Source: Vibrio injensis
GTDB lineage: Bacteria; Pseudomonadota; Gammaproteobacteria; Enterobacterales; Vibrionaceae
NCBI RefSeq assembly: GCF_001895205.1
Contig: NZ_BDJF01000023.1
Span: 1-64,000 of the forward strand
Length of the DNA: 64,000 bases
Reading direction: 5' to 3'
Shown: positions 48,497-56,809 of the stretch, in pieces
Numbering within the stretch: position 1 is the first letter of the stretch
How the letters are laid out: each line of letters begins with the position of its first letter
Program-made: the position numbers and the translations under genes
The notes under the pieces: generated by a model
What the model saw: only the letters and a program-made list of their open reading frames with translations
Told to the model about the DNA's origin: nothing
Databases searched by the model: none

Positions 48497-50469
48497 GATT
48501 TCTTGCCTCCTTTTTCAAGCAGACCAAATACCAAATCATCATCCACTACATCCGTTCCCAACACTGAATGTACTTCCTGTTCTATATCACTTAGGGCTGG
48601 TAATTGCCCTTTAGACACCTCATTACCATGCTTATTGGAAAGTTCTTTCGGAGCAAAGTCAGTATCAGCTTCCATTTTCAAGGCCCGTGCGGCATTGAGC
48701 AGACGCATACCAACTGTCTCATTCTCATCACCTTGAATAAAACCGTCAGCGATCTTCGGTAGTCTCAAGAAAGGAATATCAATACGCGCTTTACTCTCCA
48801 CGCCCCAAATTTTGGCAAAACAAGACAAATCAGGCAGGTCCATGATTTCACTGGGAAGCACAATTTTTCGGTTTTGACGTTTAGAACTGACCCGAACGCC
48901 GTCTCGAATGTCATCGGCGGAGTAGTTTAAGTCTTCATCAACTTCCTCACGCTCAGCTTCACCAAGCACCTTGGAGACCCATTCCGCAGTGTCGGCATTA
49001 TTCAAACGAAAATGAAGCTGCGTGGAGCATAAGCCTAGTATGGTTTTAGAGGTGTTTTTCCCGAACTCTTCCTCTAATTGGTTTATTTCCTGAATACCCA
49101 AAATAACAGCGGCACCGAAGCCCCGCCCTTCAGCCATCAACATTGAAAGAGCAGGAATTTTTTTGAGGCTTGGTAGCTCATCGACAACAATCCAAAGAGT
49201 CCGCTCGTTATTAACCCCGCGTGCCATCAACCCTTTGGCCGCAGCTTGTATCCAGGTCGAGATAAGCGGTTTCTGTATTTCTATTTCAGATTCTCGTACT
49301 GGTAAGAATAACCAACTATCATCGGCATTAGGTTCATCGCCTTCTGCTATCCAATCTCTTATTGAGAAGAATCCCTTTTTATTCTCTTCTTTCAACAGGC
49401 GAAGTGGACGAACACCATCTACGATGGTTGAACGGATACTTTCGAGAGTTCGCTCGTTATCTTCATTGAAATATGTCGCTGCTGGAGTGCCTGCAACCAG
49501 TTCTTTGAGTAACTCAAGGTCATTCCACGCTGTCGCCCGAAGAAGTGGAAGCAATGACTTCGGCCCATCTAGATATAAATTCTGAAGTGAGGCTGAAACA
49601 ACGGCTCTGGCAGCGGATGTAAAGAATTTCTCAGAACCGCTATTACTATTAGAACTAGGTAAAAGTGTCTCAGCTATCCAGTCTGCATCGAATGGTGAGG
49701 CCATTTCTTCCCATGGAGTCCATTGGTGTGAGCGGCTATCTGCCGGATTGAGTATGTGATCAACTCTGTCCCGGTAGAACATCTCTACGAACTCGCCTTT
49801 CTTGTCATATACCACGGCTCGGTCTCCACGAGCACGAATAGCTTTAAGCAAATGAGTTAGTGCAGTAGATTTACCGGCCCCGGTGGTGCCACTAATCAAG
49901 GTATGCTTTTTTGAAAATCCTGTGGGTAAAGGGAAATCGCCGAGGGTTAAATCAGAAACACCATGCTTTTCTACGATTTCTCCTTTCAATTTTTCGGCTG
50001 AAACAAGTTTCGCACCTCGAATATATTTGTCTTCTTTGATTTCCTTACCTCTTTTAACGGCCCTAACAACAAGATAAACACCAATAGGCAAGTACAATAC
50101 AAAGAGCGAAATGAAAGCCAATCCAAAGGATTTGAGAAGCTTAACAGCAGCTTCCTGGAATAGTGGTTCATTTATCACCAGAGAGGATGGCAGAGAGTCG
50201 CGTCCATCTAGGGCAACACAGGTTCCTATAGTCACGCTTGAAAATGGTTGTACTAGTGCCTTCAATTGTGCCCAAAGATATGTACTAGCGTTTTGCAAGA
50301 CACATTTATCGTCGTCTATTCCGATGTATAACAGGCCACCGACAATCGCCAACAAAACACCAGGCAGAAAGATCCAAATTCCGCTGAATAACAACATCTG
50401 CTGGCTATGAAGCCATGTATCCGCACCACGAACAAAGTCACCGACTCGACCTTTTCTAATCGTTGCCAT
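48493..50469 (-). CDS. traD: Type IV coupling protein, TrwB/TraD-like
   Basis: 658 residues from the ATG at 50469 (MATIRKGRVGDFVRG), which has a GGAGGTG site; the longer frame overlaps the preceding gene. Two N-terminal membrane helices (around residues 20-45 and 95-130) anchor it. The hexameric ATPase domain has Walker A LISGTTGAGKST and WIVVDELPSLKKIP. This protein links the relaxosome to a secretion channel. The channel genes are missing from the island, so the partner must come from a co-resident plasmid or ICE. Confidence 0.93.
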   Translation of the reverse strand: MATIRKGRVGDFVRGADTWLHSQQMLLFSGIWIFLPGVLLAIVGGLLYIGIDDDKCVLQNASTYLWAQLKALVQPFSSVTIGTCVALDGRDSLPSSLVINEPLFQEAAVKLLKSFGLAFISLFVLYLPIGVYLVVRAVKRGKEIKEDKYIRGAKLVSAEKLKGEIVEKHGVSDLTLGDFPLPTGFSKKHTLISGTTGAGKSTALTHLLKAIRARGDRAVVYDKKGEFVEMFYRDRVDHILNPADSRSHQWTPWEEMASPFDADWIAETLLPSSNSNSGSEKFFTSAARAVVSASLQNLYLDGPKSLLPLLRATAWNDLELLKELVAGTPAATYFNEDNERTLESIRSTIVDGVRPLRLLKEENKKGFFSIRDWIAEGDEPNADDSWLFLPVRESEIEIQKPLISTWIQAAAKGLMARGVNNERTLWIVVDELPSLKKIPALSMLMAEGRGFGAAVILGIQEINQLEEEFGKNTSKTILGLCSTQLHFRLNNADTAEWVSKVLGEAEREEVDEDLNYSADDIRDGVRVSSKRQNRKIVLPSEIMDLPDLSCFAKIWGVESKARIDIPFLRLPKIADGFIQGDENETVGMRLLNAARALKMEADTDFAPKELSNKHGNEVSKGQLPALSDIEQEVHSVLGTDVVDDDLVFGLLEKGGKKS

Positions 50470-50812
50470 TTTCAGCACCTCCAATGAAATACTCTCGCAA
50501 AGCATTTGTGCGGGCTGAAATGACCTGTTTAGCCTCAGCCATTTCATCCTCAGAGCAGGTCTTTTTGAGCAGAAAATCGGTGGTTGCCACATTTATCGAT
50601 ATCAGGTTAATTAGCTGCTGATAAATCTCCTTCTGATCCACTTGTACGTTTCTGATTTCGAGCAGTGTTGAGTCATTATTTAATGCCTGCTCAATCAAAG
50701 ACACCGCCGTTTTACTAACTGTTTGTCCTGATTCTTTAGCTAATTCCTTCAACAAAATATGTACTTGTCTAGGTGGATATATTTGTACGCGGTACGCCTT
50801 AGAAACTCCCAT
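50456..50812 (-). CDS. Ribbon-helix-helix relaxosome accessory protein, TrwA-like
   Basis: The 118-residue protein starts KAYRVQIYPPRQVHILLKELA, the beta-strand plus helix layout of ribbon-helix-helix DNA-binding proteins; SGQTVSKTAVSLIEQAL is the second helix. In R388 the order trwA-trwB-trwC matches this gene, traD and traI. It would bind oriT and help nicking and autoregulate. The C-terminal half is helical and Cys-containing. Confidence 0.8.
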   Translation of the reverse strand: MGVSKAYRVQIYPPRQVHILLKELAKESGQTVSKTAVSLIEQALNNDSTLLEIRNVQVDQKEIYQQLINLISINVATTDFLLKKTCSEDEMAEAKQVISARTNALREYFIGGAENGND

Positions 50813-50823
50813 TGTAGTCCCCC

Positions 50824-51216
50824 TTATCCCTGATTCTCTTGCGTGCGACTCCTTTGCAACTCTGCATGTGCAGAGGCGCAGGGAGTCCCCTCAGAAGGCG
50901 CTGCTGCGCCGGATGAGACAGACCACTCGCGGTGAGTGGGGTGTGGAGAAAAATCCGGGCGAAGCACGGCTTTTTCTTGCTGTGAGATGGGGTCCCCGAG
51001 CGCTAAGCTCGGGGTGATTGAAGAAAATAGTTCCGCTAGTTTTCTGGTAGAATATTCGCGTTGCTCTGCTGCCAAAAGTGCCAACTGAGAAGCTATGGTA
51101 TTGATTGCATCAACGGCGGTACTAGATTCAGCAGCGATCTCTAATATTTTTAGATAGCTGCTACCGCAGCAATGCAGGCAGGTATAAGGGTTGTTAAGAC
51201 TAAATTGATTACGCAT
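50824..51216 (-). CDS. Hypothetical protein in the transfer operon
   Basis: The 130-residue protein starts at 51216, where its ATG overlaps the preceding stop (TGATG) and an AGGAGG site is 8 bases upstream. The N terminus has CLHCCGSS, a possible metal-binding or redox cysteine cluster. A helical middle (AAESSTAVDAINTIASQLALLAAEQREY) follows and the C-terminal third is low-complexity. No family is recognised. Its position next to the TrwA-like gene suggests an accessory transfer role. Confidence 0.55.
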   Translation of the reverse strand: MRNQFSLNNPYTCLHCCGSSYLKILEIAAESSTAVDAINTIASQLALLAAEQREYSTRKLAELFSSITPSLALGDPISQQEKAVLRPDFSPHPTHREWSVSSGAAAPSEGTPCASAHAELQRSRTQENQG

Positions 51217-51680
51217 CACTTAGCCTCCTGCCATCGGATATCAATGGAATCACAGTTTGGTAAATTGAGCTCCGCCATTGATTCATAAGACCGACTGATG
51301 GCTGCTGGTTCATCTGGCCATAAACCATGTTTACCTTCATTTTTAGCTTTTAATGTTACTGAGCAAACAGGTCTCTTACCTCGATTATCCCATTGAAATT
51401 TAACTTCAGGATTAAGATACCGGCCATGAATCACTATGGAGTCACACTGATACTTGTAAATGGTCTCCCGAATCTCACCAAGATCTTTCTTAAATTGATC
51501 CGAGTTGCCAGTATCGTGAGACACGATGCATGACTCATTTCCGTTTTTTCCGTCAATAACGAACAGGTCGCGGGCATTAAGGAAGTAGTGGTGCATCGTG
51601 ATTGAATCAATGCTTTTGGTTGTACAACCAGCCAGCATACCGACAGCGACGAGCGCAGTAGTTAAAGTGATCAATTTCAT
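51216..51680 (-). CDS. Hypothetical lipoprotein, first gene of the transfer operon
   Basis: The 154-residue protein has a signal peptide ending in the lipobox MLAGC, so the anchor would be Cys19. The mature domain has four cysteines (NESCIVS, YQCDS, PVCSV, LPNCDS) and no recognised family. It is behind the regulon box at 51739-51769. A promoter-proximal lipoprotein in a transfer operon could act in entry exclusion, as in other systems; this is unproved here. Confidence 0.7.
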   Translation of the reverse strand: MKLITLTTALVAVGMLAGCTTKSIDSITMHHYFLNARDLFVIDGKNGNESCIVSHDTGNSDQFKKDLGEIRETIYKYQCDSIVIHGRYLNPEVKFQWDNRGKRPVCSVTLKAKNEGKHGLWPDEPAAISRSYESMAELNLPNCDSIDIRWQEAK

Positions 51681-51738
51681 TGGTTTATCTCCTGATTGAT
51701 TAAAATCAGGATTATTTTTACTTAGAGGGGAGTCATTG

Positions 51739-51769
51739 TTGGCACGCCAAACTGCCCAATTTGGACAAA
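51739..51769 (-). promoter_or_regulatory. Regulon box 4, upstream of the transfer operon
   Basis: On the minus strand TTTGTCCAAATTGGGCA, then G and TTTGGCGTGCCAA: the consensus form. The lipoprotein start codon is 58 bases downstream, so the box should control the lipoprotein, coupling protein and relaxase genes. Confidence 0.85.
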
Positions 51770-51794
51770 TCGGTCACTTAGAAAAATGCCTGAC

Positions 51795-51966
51795 ATCACT
51801 CAAAAGCCACCTGTTGATGGCTTTCTGATGTAGCGCAGCCACAACTTTCCTTAGTCGTAATCGAAAAGCGACCTATTGGTAGTGTTTTGGTGGTATTCAG
51901 TAGGTTTTAGACAGTCTCATCCCCTCAGAGTCATCGAAAAGCCACCTATTGGTGGTGTTTCGATGA
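51795..51966. repeat. Three related hairpin repeats, candidate oriT region
   Basis: Copies of AAAAGCCACCTATTGGTGG occur at about 51802 (variant), 51864 and 51937. The last folds as TCATCGAAA ... CCACC-TATT-GGTGG ... TTTCGATGA (51931-51966). The first folds as AAAGCCA/TGGCTTT inside CATCA/TGATG. Repeated hairpins directly upstream of a TrwA-TrwB-TrwC-like operon are where oriT is expected. No known nic sequence is recognised. Confidence 0.5.
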
Positions 51967-52613
51967 CTATTGAGATAAACAACGAATGCAGGTTTGTTTT
52001 TAGGGTTCAAACAACAATAGGTTGGGCTTAAGGCGTCCATACAAGTCTGAGGGTCAATAGATTTATCTTCAGGTCACAGATATCGGGATTCAATGTAAGG
52101 CTGTACATCATTCAGCTCGTTACTTTTCCTCTGCAAGTTCACCTGGGAGAAATGATGGTAAAAATCTTATCGAAAACACGCTGTTGCCCCATTCCGTGTT
52201 TCGGCTCGTTAGCTCAATCGAAAATCCCCACTCCTGCTGGCTTACAAATTCTTATCTATTTGCCTATGTTTGGCCTTACCAGAAATCGGCTAACAATGTA
52301 TGGGTATACAGTCATATTTAAATTTAGGTATTTTTGTATGATTTTAAGACAAGAACAGTGCGCACTAATTCCATGCGCAATAAATAAAACGCTATAAAAT
52401 CAATTGACTATAGAGGCTGAGTTTTAGTTAATAGGTTTGGAAAACGCGCATGCGCGTTTTTCCAGATGGTGTATTTGGCAGAAAGCTGATAAGTTCTTTG
52501 CATACAGATAGTTAAGCGTGCGCGTTTTCACTGGTCCAACGAGGTAAACGCGCATGCGCACTAATAAAATGTTATGTTCCAGAGATACGACAACTGATAG
52601 GGGAAGTGAAATC
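51967..52613. other. Long non-coding stretch with CGCGCATGCGCG palindromes before the integron cassettes
   Basis: No convincing gene lies here; an 81-codon frame (52152-52397) has no family features. At 52441-52460 there is a perfect 20-bp palindrome, AAAACGCGCATGCGCGTTTT. A second copy of its half, AAACGCGCATGCGC, is at 52546-52559 with the inverted GTGCGCGTTTT at 52518. The first cassette boundary (G/TTATGT, 52571) follows. Confidence 0.6.
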
Positions 52614-53417
52614 ATGAACTTGTTTGCTGTATGTATAACTTGTTCCCAGACAAAAGGTGTGCCCCTGCTTAATAAAGTGCAAGCATCTTACTTCGATGAT
52701 CGGGTTGTAAGAACCAAATGCAACCAAGGCCATGATATGGCCATTATAGTGCGCGCCCCCAAGTTTGAAGTCTTATTAGAGTCTGGTGCAGATGCGTTAA
52801 ATTTGGGCTTTACATTAGAGGCGTCATCAAGTTTTTCTGCTGCGCTTGAAAGATTCTATGAATTTGCGATTAATATAATTTTGAAACAACAAGGCATGGG
52901 CGAGGATGTTTATCAGAAAATGTTCAAGGCCATGTCTCGTCAGTCAGAACGTCAATTAGGATCTTTTCTGGCTCTTCATGCTTTGTTTTTTGGTGAGGCT
53001 TATGCGCCTAATAATAAAATTACAGAGTTTCGTAATGCAGTTATTCATAAAGGTACTATTCCTACACCTGATGAGGCTAAGAATTTTTGTAGCTTGGTTT
53101 ATGAAGAGATCTACAAAATAGGCATGCTCCTGAAAGATCACTGCAAGCGCGAAATAGAATTGGCGCTTGAACAGGATTTCAAAGCTAGAGCGTCTAAAGT
53201 TCCAAGCGGGGTTAGAGTTCATGGCTCCCAGAAAAGCTCAATTTACAATATGTTAGGTGAAAATAATAAGCCTACATTTGAAGAGGCTCTGGTTAATTAT
53301 AATAACTTTAATAAAACCTTAGAAAGAGCGATTAATGACATGCCTATTTTCGCTCAAATAATGGAGAGGCCAGAAGTTAAAGCAATGATCGATAGCATAA
53401 GGCCTTTTGAGCAATAA
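52614..53417 (+). CDS. HEPN-like protein in an integron gene cassette
   Basis: The 267-residue protein starts at 52614 with a GGGGAAG site. The N-terminal 50 residues have a CxxC (CITCSQT) and a second Cys/His pair (TKCNQGHD), like a small zinc ribbon. The helical middle contains FRNAVIHKG, matching the R-x4-H motif of HEPN nucleases, preceded by FYEFAINIIL. HEPN proteins often cut RNA in toxin or antiphage systems. The gene is followed in 3 bases by an attC site, so it is a mobile cassette. RNase function is inferred. Confidence 0.65.
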   Translation: MNLFAVCITCSQTKGVPLLNKVQASYFDDRVVRTKCNQGHDMAIIVRAPKFEVLLESGADALNLGFTLEASSSFSAALERFYEFAINIILKQQGMGEDVYQKMFKAMSRQSERQLGSFLALHALFFGEAYAPNNKITEFRNAVIHKGTIPTPDEAKNFCSLVYEEIYKIGMLLKDHCKREIELALEQDFKARASKVPSGVRVHGSQKSSIYNMLGENNKPTFEEALVNYNNFNKTLERAINDMPIFAQIMERPEVKAMIDSIRPFEQ

Positions 53418-53419
53418 AA

Positions 53420-53467
53420 ACATAACAAGGCATTGCAGCGGACAAGCCGCTGAATGCGGCGTTATGT
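53420..53467 (+). other. Integron attC site 1
   Basis: ACATAAC (53420-53426) pairs with GTTATGT (53461-53467). Inside, GCATT-g-CAGCGG pairs with CCGCTG-AATGC around an ACAA loop, leaving one unpaired G: the extrahelical base typical of attC. Confidence 0.85.
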
Positions 53468-53495
53468 TTTTCGAGAGTACCAAGGAATCAAATAA

Positions 53496-53942
53496 ATGCC
53501 TGAGTGGCTGACAGATATAAACAAGTTAGGCTCAATAAGTTCAATTGTAGGGCTTATTGTTACCGTATTCTTATTTCTTGAGGCGAGGAAAATAAGAAAT
53601 TCATTTCTTCGGAGAGCAAGATTGCCTGAGGTAAATAGAGAACTCAGCAAGGTTACTTCTGAGATCGCAGAAAGTTTAAAAAAATGGGATTCAGATAAAA
53701 CGCCAGCGCTGGAAACATTTTCGAAAGTAAAAGCCTTGCTTGAGAATATCAGTCCCAAGCTGCCTTCTGATGAAAAGCGAAAAGTAGAAAATTATCTTAA
53801 TCGACTTCAGCCAAAGAAATACTTCATCATTAAAAGCTCAATATCTGCGTTAAATGAAGATTCTGCGTGGGAGCTATATACCGAGTTGAGTGGACTCGTC
53901 ACATCTCTTCAGCAACTGGCAAAAGATTCTAAGTGGGACTGA
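53496..53942 (+). CDS. Hypothetical membrane protein in integron cassette 2
   Basis: The 148-residue protein has one N-terminal membrane helix (SSIVGLIVTVFLFLEARKI), then about 115 mainly helical, charged residues. No family is recognised. It is the first of two genes in the same cassette, starting 29 bases after the attC core, and its end is followed by the second gene after 2 bases. Such membrane-plus-cytosolic pairs are common among cassette toxins or defence modules, but there is no direct evidence here. Confidence 0.6.
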   Translation: MPEWLTDINKLGSISSIVGLIVTVFLFLEARKIRNSFLRRARLPEVNRELSKVTSEIAESLKKWDSDKTPALETFSKVKALLENISPKLPSDEKRKVENYLNRLQPKKYFIIKSSISALNEDSAWELYTELSGLVTSLQQLAKDSKWD

Positions 53943-53944
53943 AT

Positions 53945-54316
53945 ATGAGCACTGAAAGTAAAACAGCACAATTAATCACAAAACTTATTAGAGAAACAGC
54001 AAAAGGCAATGTCCAGTGGAAAGTTCATGATGCTCCTAGAGCTTTAAATCATGATACCGAGCAATCGGTTCCGCTGTACCTTCAAACTGAATATAAGGGT
54101 AAAAACTTGGGTGTGTATGACTTACGCACCAAGAGCTTCTATGACGAGCATGAATTCTATTGGTCAGAAAGCATAGGATTCTGCATTGTTGATGATTACG
54201 GGCGTGTTGTTTGGGAGGCAAACGAATATTCTCCCGCATTACTAGATTTGTTTAATACGGCGAGAGAGCAAGCTTCTGGAATAGACGATATTTTAGATGA
54301 CTTGCTTGGTGACTAA
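53945..54316 (+). CDS. Hypothetical acidic protein in integron cassette 2
   Basis: The 123-residue soluble protein starts at 53945; an in-frame upstream start would overlap the first gene. It has several Trp/Tyr residues and an acidic C terminus (GIDDILDDLLGD). No family is recognised. Its stop overlaps the start of attC site 2, so it is the last gene of the cassette. Confidence 0.6.
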   Translation: MSTESKTAQLITKLIRETAKGNVQWKVHDAPRALNHDTEQSVPLYLQTEYKGKNLGVYDLRTKSFYDEHEFYWSESIGFCIVDDYGRVVWEANEYSPALLDLFNTAREQASGIDDILDDLLGD

Positions 54317-54373
54317 ACATAACAAAAAAAGGCAGCGGACAGCTAAAGCTGCGCGCTGCTTTGGGCGTTATCT
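54317..54373 (+). other. Integron attC site 2
   Basis: ACATAAC (54317-54323) and GTTATCT (54367-54373) form the outer pair (with one mismatch). Inner AAA-GCAGCG/CGCTGC-TTT and CAGCT/AGCTG stems leave unpaired bases as expected. No integron integrase gene is in the window. Confidence 0.8.
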
Positions 54374-54505
54374 CCTTAGAAATTTTAATCCGAAACTGAA
54401 GAGTTAGATCAAAGGGTCTATGTTGCTTTTGTCCCATTTTCATTTAAGGACAGCTTACTGGCCGCCCTTCAGCATCCTTTTCAACCGTTAGAGAAGTTCG
54501 AAGAA

Positions 54506-54532
54506 TCCCCCTAGCCAATATGGTAAGGGGGA
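54506..54532. repeat. Hairpin in the candidate replication origin
   Basis: TCCCCCTAGCC and GGTAAGGGGGA are inverted around AATAT. A second small stem (GGCGG/CCGCC) lies at about 54581-54599. In IncQ-like origins, hairpins near the iterons prime single-strand synthesis; that role is inferred. Confidence 0.5.
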
Positions 54533-54635
54533 AGGCTTTGCAGGGCCAGAGAGCTTAGCGGTTAGCCGAACGCCATAAAGGCGGAAGGCTATGCCGCCCT
54601 GAATATACTGAATATCCTAAAGATACTGCCAAAAT

Positions 54636-54772
54636 CGGGCCGTTGTGGCACACAACCGGGCCACTATGGCACGCTATCGGGCCGCTGTGACACGCTATCG
54701 GGCCGTTGTGACACGTTTTTCTCAGCATCTTCTCAGCACAATAAATCCAATCAGGCCGCTGTGGCACGCATT
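54636..54772. repeat. Five 21-bp iterons: candidate oriV
   Basis: Four tandem copies begin at 54636, 54657, 54678 and 54699, and a fifth at 54752. The consensus is CGGGCCGYTGTGRCACGCTAT, split as CGGGCCGYTGTG and RCACGCTAT. The first four are in perfect 21-base phase; the fifth overlaps the stop codon and last codons of the initiator gene. Iterons next to an initiator gene mark an iteron-controlled origin. Confidence 0.88.
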
Positions 54773-55512
54773 ATCCGAGTTGCGGTTTCGCATAACTCAA
54801 TGCCCACCATCTTTAAACCCGCTCTATCTTCCTTCAACCGTCGTCGGCCATTGCGCAGATCCATGCTTGTAATATTCTGTCCATACACAGCTCGCAGTAG
54901 AGTGTCAGTGTACCAGCCACCACTTGGATTGTTTTGATGGGTTAACACATGACGAGCCACAGCTTGACTAACTCCATGTTGAAGTCGTGCTATAGGTCCA
55001 GGTGAGTAGTATAGATTGAGGTCTCGCTCTAGGAGCATTACTAGAGCAATGCCTAGTCTTACTCGCCAGAGGTGACGCTCACCTCCTGTAAGTGGGTTGT
55101 AACGCGTTTTAGGTGAAGGGATCACGTGATCGATCAGCCCACCAATAATCCGATCTCCTGACAGCTCAAACTCTGGCGTGACAATTTCAACTGTTGCACT
55201 TCTAAGGTCTTTTAACAACGACTGTAGACGAGACAAACTGTAGTTATGATCAGACAAAATTCGACGGACTTTGGCGGGGTCAACCAATAACTCAATACCC
55301 CCGTCAGAAATCTCTCTCTTACGCTCTGCTGTGTACATTATTGCCTCAACCACATCAGCATGTCGTTGCCCTAAGCGGCCATTGACGCGACAACGACCGA
55401 AAGATGTAGTGATCCAATCGCCTTGCATTTCCCTTGGGCGTAACGACGGCTGATATAACATGACTCGCGCTTGTAATACTGTGCTGGTAGGCACGACTTC
55501 ATTACCAGTCAT
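54751..55512 (-). CDS. repC: RepC-like iteron-binding replication initiator
   Basis: 253 residues from the ATG at 55512, which has a GGAGGTGAT site; a start five codons earlier is possible. It looks like a plasmid initiator with winged-helix folds: segments VDPAKVRRILSDHNYSLSRLQ and GVSQAVARHVLTHQ resemble the DNA-reading helices of IncQ RepC-type proteins. Its last codons overlap iteron 5. It overlaps the RepA-like gene by 11 bases. Together they form the helicase-initiator pair of an RSF1010-like replicon; a RepB primase is not seen. Confidence 0.7.
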   Translation of the reverse strand: MTGNEVVPTSTVLQARVMLYQPSLRPREMQGDWITTSFGRCRVNGRLGQRHADVVEAIMYTAERKREISDGGIELLVDPAKVRRILSDHNYSLSRLQSLLKDLRSATVEIVTPEFELSGDRIIGGLIDHVIPSPKTRYNPLTGGERHLWRVRLGIALVMLLERDLNLYYSPGPIARLQHGVSQAVARHVLTHQNNPSGGWYTDTLLRAVYGQNITSMDLRNGRRRLKEDRAGLKMVGIELCETATRIMRATAA

Positions 55513-56413
55513 TATCACCTCCAACAACTTTGCTTAAACGCGGCTTCCCATATTTCTCCTTCATCGTCGATTTTGAAGAGCCCCCATACGAAAGCTGCGC
55601 TGGTTGTAGCACACCTCCAGGACCCCTTTGGAACCATCGATCTTCTATCGGTGCGGAATAATTGATCTTTGGGAATGACAGTCGTACAAAGTTACGGCGG
55701 CAATTTTCATCGATGTTGAATTGTTTCGCCTGCTTTAGAGTCATTCCGATCAAATTCGCCTGAAATCGAGCGTTATCTGTCAGAACTGAGCTGCCCCTAC
55801 TGGCTTGCTGGGCATCACCACCATTGAGTGCTCCAGCTTTGCTTGTGTGGTGAAGGAATAGCACTGTTGTTGAGTTCTCACGGCAAAGTTGCTCCATGTA
55901 GGCTAGCAGTCCAGCCATGTGACCGCCGTCATTCTCGTCGAGTTTATGAAAGCGCCGCAACGTATCAATGATGACTAGCCGTGCATCACGGGTAACGCTG
56001 GCAAGCCAGCGCCGCCATTCTATCGTCATCACATCCACGCCACGGCCAATAAGGGGAGCAACATGTAGGTTAGTGAATACTGCTTCCTTCTCTATTTTTT
56101 TAAGATGTTCACCGATTGAGTAAAAACGCCCATTAAGCACATCGCAAGGATCTTCACCTGTGAGGAATACAACTCGGCCAGCGGTTCGCTGCCATGCTGT
56201 GTCCATGCCAGCGAAATCGAGTATGTCAGGGCCACCTGATACTGTTATGGCAGCTTGTAATGCAAGCATCGTTTTCCCTGTCGCGCCAGGCGATACAAGT
56301 GCCCCCACAGTACCTGATTTGAAACCTGGCAATACAAAATCGAGCGGGGTAGGCTCATGTTCTACGGCATGTCGCAGGTCGAGCCACGAAAAATTTTCCA
56401 TGAATTCGCTCAT
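55502..56413 (-). CDS. repA: RepA-like hexameric replicative helicase
   Basis: The 303-residue RecA-fold ATPase has Walker A as SPGATGKTMLALQ at about residue 38, a Walker B-like RLVIIDTLRRFHKLDEND at about 140 and VLFLHHTSKAG at about 182. The arrangement matches the small RSF1010/IncQ RepA helicase and related AAA_25 proteins. It is coupled to the upstream small gene by ATGA and to repC downstream. It would unwind DNA at the iteron origin and allow the excised element to replicate. Confidence 0.8.
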   Translation of the reverse strand: MSEFMENFSWLDLRHAVEHEPTPLDFVLPGFKSGTVGALVSPGATGKTMLALQAAITVSGGPDILDFAGMDTAWQRTAGRVVFLTGEDPCDVLNGRFYSIGEHLKKIEKEAVFTNLHVAPLIGRGVDVMTIEWRRWLASVTRDARLVIIDTLRRFHKLDENDGGHMAGLLAYMEQLCRENSTTVLFLHHTSKAGALNGGDAQQASRGSSVLTDNARFQANLIGMTLKQAKQFNIDENCRRNFVRLSFPKINYSAPIEDRWFQRGPGGVLQPAQLSYGGSSKSTMKEKYGKPRLSKVVGGDNDW

Positions 56414-56649
56414 GCAACACCTCCAGCTTTTGCAGCTTGGATAGAGGATGTCTTGATACGACGATTAATTTCAGCTTCTACTGCTGGATTTATAGCGGTT
56501 GGAAGCAGTTTGGTGAAACGTGCAATGGCCAGGCACACATAGGCCTTATGGGTTATTGAGCCGCTTGCAGCCGCCACATCGATCATTTGTGAAAATGGTT
56601 CCGACAATACAATCTTGCGGAAATAAGAAGGGTGAATTTGTACGTTCAT
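56410..56649 (-). CDS. Small protein heading the replication operon
   Basis: The 79-residue protein starts at 56649 with a GAGG site (MNVQIHPSYFRKIVLSEPF). The longer frame begins in a less likely place without a ribosome-binding site. It is mostly helical. IncQ plasmids carry a small autoregulator in this place before repA-repC, which is the best positional guess. No motif supports it directly. Confidence 0.6.
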   Translation of the reverse strand: MNVQIHPSYFRKIVLSEPFSQMIDVAAASGSITHKAYVCLAIARFTKLLPTAINPAVEAEINRRIKTSSIQAAKAGGVA

Positions 56650-56809
56650 AACAAACCTCAACGAATAAAAAGTTGAGGCACTGCGCTCGCGGCTGTTGAT
56701 AGCACTCCGCCCCATTCGCGCCTGATTAACGGGGGGTTATGGCGATACGCTTTAACCACGTAGGTCAGAACCTACAGGGCCGCTCATGCTAACCATGAAC
56801 TCGCAGTGG

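Noticed and set aside
52152..52397. An 81-codon frame before the integron cassettes
   Set aside because: Composition and lack of any motif or neighbour link suggest a chance frame; kept as non-coding.
54651..54872. Plus-strand frame over the iterons
   Set aside because: It is generated by the repeated 21-base unit (a multiple of three) and has no start signals or family features.
56410..56649. Missing FlhD-like partner of the activator
   Set aside because: Size is near, but the sequence shows no similarity to FlhD that I can see, and its coupling is to the replication genes.
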